Source: Microbacterium sp. zg-B96
GTDB taxonomy: Bacteria; Actinomycetota; Actinomycetes; Actinomycetales; Microbacteriaceae
Direction of reading: 5' to 3'
Length of the DNA stretch: 64,000 bases
Assembly: GCF_030246865.1 (NCBI RefSeq)
Contig: NZ_CP126738.1
Coordinates: 2,666,001-2,730,000 of the forward strand
Shown here: piece after piece, positions 60,112 to 64,000 of the stretch
Layout: the number at the start of each line of letters is the position of its first letter
Position numbering within the stretch: the first letter of the stretch is position 1
Position numbers and translations under genes: made by a program
Notes under the pieces: generated by a model
Told to the model about the DNA's origin: nothing
The model's database searches: none
Seen by the model: only the letters and a program-made list of their open reading frames with translations

Positions 60112-60720
60112 TCAGCCCGCGGCGGCGCGAGTGCGGGCGTAGTAGCCGCGCACCCGGTTGCGGTTGCCGCAGTCCTCGCTGACGCACCAGCGGCGGTTGT
60201 GCCGGGGCGAGGTGTCGAGGAACACCCAGCCGCACTCGGCGTCGCCGCACTGGCGCAGGCGGTCGGTGCGACCATGGCGAAGCAGGTCGAGCATGGCGAT
60301 CGCAATCCGCCGCCGGGGCAGGGCGAGGTCCACCGGATGCCGCCACCGCCACTCGTCGTCGTGCTGCTGCAGCCCGCCCGCCGCCACCGCTGCCGCGTGC
60401 TCGGCGGTCACCGGATCGGCGGGCCCGGCCTCGAACGCGGCGGCGTAGAACGCCTCGCGCAGCGCGACGACGCGGTCGAGTTCGGCGACGGCGGCCTGCG
60501 GATCGACCTCGGCCGACGCGGTGAGCGCGGCAGCCTCCGCCGCATCGATCAGCCCGGTCTGCACCGCCCATCGCACCAGGTCGGCGAACTCGGCCAGGTG
60601 CTCGATGCGCCGGGTCGCGCTGAGCCTCCAGTCGACGGTGTTGACCAGATCGAGGCAGACATCTCCCCCGATGCGAGAGAAGACCTCTCGCGGCTCGACG
60701 CGGACAGATGCGGCATCCAT
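60112..60720 (-). CDS. CGNR zinc-finger regulator (ABATE domain)
   Basis: 202 residues. The N-terminal ABATE-like domain (CLDLVNTVDWRL onward) and C-terminal zinc finger: CGDAECGWVFLDTSPRHNRRWCVSEDCGNRNRVRGYY (in part), with the CGNR signature. Usually a stress or drug-responsive transcription factor. It is divergent from an MFS transporter, probably its target. TAGTCT lies 6 nt before ATG. Confidence 0.92.
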   Translation of the reverse strand: MDAASVRVEPREVFSRIGGDVCLDLVNTVDWRLSATRRIEHLAEFADLVRWAVQTGLIDAAEAAALTASAEVDPQAAVAELDRVVALREAFYAAAFEAGPADPVTAEHAAAVAAGGLQQHDDEWRWRHPVDLALPRRRIAIAMLDLLRHGRTDRLRQCGDAECGWVFLDTSPRHNRRWCVSEDCGNRNRVRGYYARTRAAAG

Positions 60721-60784
60721 GCCGGCAGACTAACGCACGATTGCCGCTTTACACATGTGCATCTCATATGGGAGCGTCACATGC

Positions 60785-62035
60785 ATGAAACCCCAAACGC
60801 CCATGTGGATGCCGGACTTCCGTCGCGTCTGGACGGCTCAGGGTGCGGCCGTGCTCGCCGATGAGATCGGCGAGCTGGCCATCCCGCTGCTGGCGGTGCT
60901 GATGCTGCACGCGTCGGCGGCCGATCTCGGCCTGCTCGGGGTGGCACGGTGGGCGCCGTTCCTGATCCTCGCGCTGCCGCTGGGGGTGCTCGTGGATCGG
61001 CTGCGCCGCCGCCCCCTGCTCGTGACCGCGAACGTCGTGCGGGCGGTGGTGATCACCGCGACCGCGATCATCGCGGCATCCGGCGGGTTGTCCATGCCGC
61101 TGCTGATCGCGCTGGTGGGCATCGTCGGGTGCGGCCTCGTACTGTTCGAGGTCGCGACACCGTCCTTCCTCCCGGCGGTCGTGCCCGTGGCCTTCCTGCC
61201 GCAGGCGAACGCGCGCCTGCAGGCGACGACGGCCACGATGCAGGTCGGCGGGCCCGGCATCGGCGGGGCGCTCGTGCAGCTGCTGACCGCACCGGCGGCG
61301 CTGTGCGCGACGGCGGTGGGGTACGCGGCATCCGCCATTGCGCTGGCCCGAGTGCGCGTGCCGGAGACGCGGGGGCAGTCCACGCCGTTCCTCCGGGCGC
61401 TGCGCGACGGGCTCGCGTTCGTGCGGGCCGACCGGTACCTCGTGGCCAACCTCGGGTTCTCCGCGATCTACAACCCGTTCTCCCAATGGGTGATGGTGCT
61501 GCTGCCGCTGCACGCGGTGGCGACGTTGGGGTTGGATGCCGCGGCGATCGGCCTGGTCTTCGCGGTGGGGGCGGCCGGTGCCGTGCTGGGCGCGATGTGC
61601 TCCGCGGCGGTCGTGCGGCGATGGGGCGCGGGTCGTCCGCTGATGTGGTGCGCCGCAGTCGAGTGCGTCGTGCTGCTCGGGCTGCCCGTCGTGGAGCGTT
61701 CGTGGGGCACCGTGGCGGTCATCGCCGCGCTCGGTGGCATCCTGGCCGTCAACGGCGCCTGCACCGCACTGTCGAGCGTCATCCTCGTGACGATCCGGCA
61801 GTACCGCTCGCCGGATCGGATCCTCGGACGCGTCAATGCCAGCATGCGGTGGCTGACCTACGGCACCGTCGCGCTGGGATCGGCCGCCGGCGGGTTCGTC
61901 GGCGAAGCGATCGGCACGCGCGGGGCGATGACGATCGGGGCGATCCTGTGCCTGGGCACGATCGTGTGGGTCGCGCTGTCGCCGCTGCCGCGAATCGGCG
62001 ATCCTGCTGAGCTGGCGGTGGTCAGCCGCCGCTGA
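60785..62035 (+). CDS. MFS transporter
   Basis: 416 residues from ATG 60785. Twelve predicted spans; FRRVWTAQGAAVLADEIGELAIPLLAV and LPLGVLVDRLRRRPLLVTANVVRA (motif A, DRLRRRP) show a drug/proton antiporter-like (MFS_3/EntS-type) member. The substrate is unknown. The divergent CGNR gene is the likely regulator. The 64-bp gap holds CACATGTG but no clear operator. Confidence 0.9.
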   Translation: MKPQTPMWMPDFRRVWTAQGAAVLADEIGELAIPLLAVLMLHASAADLGLLGVARWAPFLILALPLGVLVDRLRRRPLLVTANVVRAVVITATAIIAASGGLSMPLLIALVGIVGCGLVLFEVATPSFLPAVVPVAFLPQANARLQATTATMQVGGPGIGGALVQLLTAPAALCATAVGYAASAIALARVRVPETRGQSTPFLRALRDGLAFVRADRYLVANLGFSAIYNPFSQWVMVLLPLHAVATLGLDAAAIGLVFAVGAAGAVLGAMCSAAVVRRWGAGRPLMWCAAVECVVLLGLPVVERSWGTVAVIAALGGILAVNGACTALSSVILVTIRQYRSPDRILGRVNASMRWLTYGTVALGSAAGGFVGEAIGTRGAMTIGAILCLGTIVWVALSPLPRIGDPAELAVVSRR

Positions 62036-62080
62036 CGCGGCGGCGGGGTGCGGCATCCACTCCCCGGCGCCGACAGCCAG

Positions 62081-62170
62081 TTCCCGGAACAGGAGAACTC
62101 CCCGCCACAGGACGATTTCCGCCGGAAGCGACCTGTACCGGGGAGATCGCCTACGTCGGAGAGATCGCGG
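62081..62170. repeat. ~90-bp intergenic repeat, copy B
   Basis: Second copy of the 60021-60110 repeat, same orientation, between the MFS and ccsB genes (convergent). Shared blocks include CTCCCCGC, ACAGGACGATT and CGACCTGTACCGG. Confidence 0.75.
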
Positions 62171-62177
62171 TGCCGGA

Positions 62178-63227
62178 TTACTCCAGGCCGCTGTAGGCGT
62201 GCAGACCCTTGAAGAACTGGTTCACGATCGTGAAGTTGAAGATGACGGTCGCGAAGCCGATGATCGACAGCCATGCGGAGCGCACGCCGCGCCAGCCGCG
62301 GGTGGCGCGGGCGTGGATGTAGCCGGCGTAGAGCACCCAGATGACGAAGGTCCACACTTCCTTGGTGTCGAATCCCCAGTAGCGGCCCCACGCGTCGTTG
62401 GCCCAGATGGAGCCGGCGATGAGGGTGAAGGTCCAGAAGATGAACCCGATGATCGCGAACCGGTAGGCCAGCGACTCGAGCGCGTCGGCGCTGGGCAGGA
62501 TGCGCAGGAACCCGGAACGCACCGGGCGGGCGACGGCGGCGTCGACGGCGACGGCCTCGGCGGCGCGCGCACGCGTCTCGCGGTGTGCTTGGAACAGTTG
62601 CAGCACCGACAGCGCGAACGCCAGCGCGAAGAAGGCTGTCGACAGGGATGCCACGAAGACGTGGACCACAAGCCACACGCTCTTGAGCGGGTCCATGAGC
62701 GGCACGACGTCGACGTGGTAGAGCGTCGCCCCGCCGAGGAGCACGGCGACCAGGCCCGTGATGAATGCGCCGAGGAAGCGCAGGTCGTAGCGGAACAGCA
62801 CGCCGAGGTAGACCGCGACGATGAGCATGGTGCCGGTGAGGGCGAACTCGTACATGTTGGCCCACGGCACCCGCTCGGCCGCGATGCCGCGCAGCACGTC
62901 GGCGGCGACGTGGAATCCGAAGCCGAGCCACGTCAGTGCGGTGCCGATCCGCGCCCACAGGTATCGGGCGCGCTTGCCGGGGCGCGCGTCGAGTTCGGCC
63001 GCGGCCGCCTCCTCCTGCGCGCGCAGTTGACCGGCGGTCTCGCGGGCACCGGCAGCGCCGGCTCCGACGAGCTCGCGCGCACGGGCATCCTGCGCCTTGA
63101 CGGCCTGGTCGGAGCGGCGGGCGAGGTCGACGGCGTATGCCACGAAGGCCAGCGCATAGATGACGATGGCCGTCCACACCAGCAGCAGGGAGACGTCGTC
63201 GAGCGAGAGCGCTTCGGTCGCAGGCAT
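62178..63227 (-). CDS. ccsB: cytochrome c biogenesis protein CcsB/ResC
   Basis: 349 residues, eight or so spans. The haem-handling motif is WGRYWGFDTKEVWTFVIWVLYAGYIHAR (in part), the WWD-like region of CcsA/CcsB proteins; conserved His occurs in DVVPLMDPLKSVWLVVHVF and WRGVRSAWLS. A long charged linker (residues 36-75) is near the N-terminus. It works with ResB, encoded upstream, to attach haem to apocytochromes. TAGACT lies 7 nt before ATG. Confidence 0.93.
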   Translation of the reverse strand: MPATEALSLDDVSLLLVWTAIVIYALAFVAYAVDLARRSDQAVKAQDARARELVGAGAAGARETAGQLRAQEEAAAAELDARPGKRARYLWARIGTALTWLGFGFHVAADVLRGIAAERVPWANMYEFALTGTMLIVAVYLGVLFRYDLRFLGAFITGLVAVLLGGATLYHVDVVPLMDPLKSVWLVVHVFVASLSTAFFALAFALSVLQLFQAHRETRARAAEAVAVDAAVARPVRSGFLRILPSADALESLAYRFAIIGFIFWTFTLIAGSIWANDAWGRYWGFDTKEVWTFVIWVLYAGYIHARATRGWRGVRSAWLSIIGFATVIFNFTIVNQFFKGLHAYSGLE

Positions 63228-63294
63228 GGCATCCAGTCTACGTCGGGCACCTTCCGCCGAAGCGGGCGGGCAGGGCGGTACAGAGGGGTGGGGT

Positions 63295-63374
63295 GCGAGT
63301 ACTCACTCGGCGACGCGAATACTCACTCGGCGATGCGAATACTCACTCGGCAGCGCGAATACTCACTCGGGAGC
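63295..63374. repeat. 20-bp tandem repeat x4 over the resB 3' end
   Basis: Units at 63295, 63315, 63335 and 63355 of form GCGAATACTCACTCGGcgac with 1-3 differences. The resB stop (63343-63345) is inside unit 3. Confidence 0.92.
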
Positions 63375-64000
63375 GGAGGCGGGACTCTAGGGCGTCGGTG
63401 TGGCGACGGGCGACGTCGTCGACGGCCGCGCGCAGCGTCGGGTCCTCGCCGCGGGCAAGACCGGCGTACTCGAGGCGCACGGTGCCGCCGTCGACGGTCG
63501 CCTTGACCCACATGCGCCGGCGCGGCATGAACAGCGCCACCATGAGCCCGAGGGTCGCCAGCACCGCGAAGAACAGCACCCACGGGGCGCCCACGTCGCG
63601 GTGGATGGACAGCGAGGCGAATCGCGGCACCGATTCGGTGTACCCCTCGGCACCGGCGGGCGAGGCATTCTCGAACGTCACAGTGCCCCAGCCGTTGGGA
63701 AGGTCGGCCGTCTCGCCCGGGGCCAGCTCGATCGAGTCGGCATCCACGGCGCGACCGGTGAGCTGCTCCATGCCCTCCGGGTCGAGCGTGTAGACCGAGC
63801 GGGGCGTGCCGTCGTCGATGCCGAGATCGCCGGCGTAGACGTCGAGGGTGACCACGGGGTTGATGAGCGCCGGGTACACCGAGGTCAGCGCGCCGGTGCC
63901 CAGCGCCGTCGCGGTGGGGTAGAAGAACCCGATCATGCCCAGCTGCTCCGGCAGGCCGTCGGTCACCTTGACGACACCGAGCGAGGTCATGGCGGCATCC
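63343..64000 (-). CDS. resB: cytochrome c biogenesis protein ResB, C-terminal part
   Basis: About 219 codons are visible; the frame is open through 64000, so the start lies outside. LGMIGFFYPTATAL, DVYAGDLGIDDG, APGETADLPNGWGTVTF, then the last span APWVLFFAVLATLGLMVALFMPRRRMWV and a cytoplasmic tail are ResB features. It scaffolds haem delivery with CcsB. The last residues (VSIRAAE) are encoded by the tandem repeat. Confidence 0.92.
   Translation of the reverse strand, partial: DAAMTSLGVVKVTDGLPEQLGMIGFFYPTATALGTGALTSVYPALINPVVTLDVYAGDLGIDDGTPRSVYTLDPEGMEQLTGRAVDADSIELAPGETADLPNGWGTVTFENASPAGAEGYTESVPRFASLSIHRDVGAPWVLFFAVLATLGLMVALFMPRRRMWVKATVDGGTVRLEYAGLARGEDPTLRAAVDDVARRHTDALESRLRSRVSIRAAE

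Noticed and set aside
57863..60571. 902-codon minus-strand open frame antisense to the YhgE gene
   Set aside because: Low-complexity Arg/Gly composition and no motifs; the plus-strand protein has family features and coupled starts.
63295..63374. CRISPR array from regularly spaced repeats
   Set aside because: Units are directly adjacent 20-mers without spacers and no cas genes are present.

Overview
The window is chromosomal DNA from a high-GC actinobacterium, most likely Microbacterium or a close relative in the Microbacteriaceae. The evidence is the GC-rich coding in both strands, a DUF7882-type protein at the left edge, a menaquinone (not ubiquinone) pathway, DUF4229, DUF6510 and DUF402 proteins, PadR/HAAS membrane pairs, a YhgE/Pip-MMPL pair, and very frequent use of the 7-mer GGATGCC/GGCATCC. 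Many genes lack a leader: a TAnnnT -10 box sits 6-7 nt before the start codon.

Layout. 1-6.1 kb: a DUF7882 fragment, a HerA/DUF87-type ATPase, the remnant of an MmyB-type regulator, NAD(P)HX dehydratase (nnrD) with a histidine phosphatase, an SRPBCC protein, and a molybdopterin oxidoreductase (with an apparent 1-nt frameshift) coupled to an FAD reductase and a DUF6510 protein. 6.1-10.2 kb: a 4.01-kb integrative element bounded by an 80-bp direct repeat of the tRNA-Met 3' part plus its terminator. It encodes a rolling-circle-type Rep, a HEPN-like protein, a CxxC protein, an HTH regulator and a tyrosine integrase. 10.2-17.2 kb: tRNA-Met and tRNA-Thr, an M23 peptidase, an inositol monophosphatase, a phytoene-desaturase-like oxidoreductase, a membrane protein, an EEP phosphatase and an SDR protein. 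17.3-22.7 kb: a probably acquired sugar island with a GH32-like hydrolase, two ABC permeases, a binding lipoprotein and a divergent LacI regulator; no ABC ATPase is encoded here.

22.8-33.9 kb: tRNA-Tyr, an FBP-domain protein, a BASS symporter, YajQ, SelO, a three-gene J-domain membrane cluster, an alpha/beta hydrolase, ferredoxin-NADP reductase, polyprenyl diphosphate synthase and UbiE/MenG. 33.9-40 kb: a tightly overlapping five-gene operon: MoxR ATPase, unknown protein, HELGH-metallopeptidase/vWA protein, unknown protein, PaaK-like AMP-forming ligase. This is the most system-like uncharacterised locus. 40-42 kb: NAD salvage (PnuC plus NadR-like) and a DUF402 protein. 42.2-54.4 kb: menF, menD, menA, menE, menB and menC interleaved with PPK2, membrane proteins, an LLM oxidoreductase and a PadR/HAAS set. 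With menG and the prenyl synthase this covers most of menaquinone synthesis; no menH was seen.

54.4-64 kb: a TetR regulator with two adjacent palindromic operators, an MMPL transporter carrying an extra C-terminal domain that looks like a degenerate ABC ATPase, a YhgE/Pip protein, a CGNR regulator divergent from an MFS transporter, and cytochrome c maturation genes ccsB and resB (resB runs off the window). Two copies of a ~90-bp intergenic repeat flank the CGNR/MFS pair, and a 20-bp tandem repeat covers the resB 3' end.

All assignments come from reading the sequence and recalling family motifs; no database search was run.
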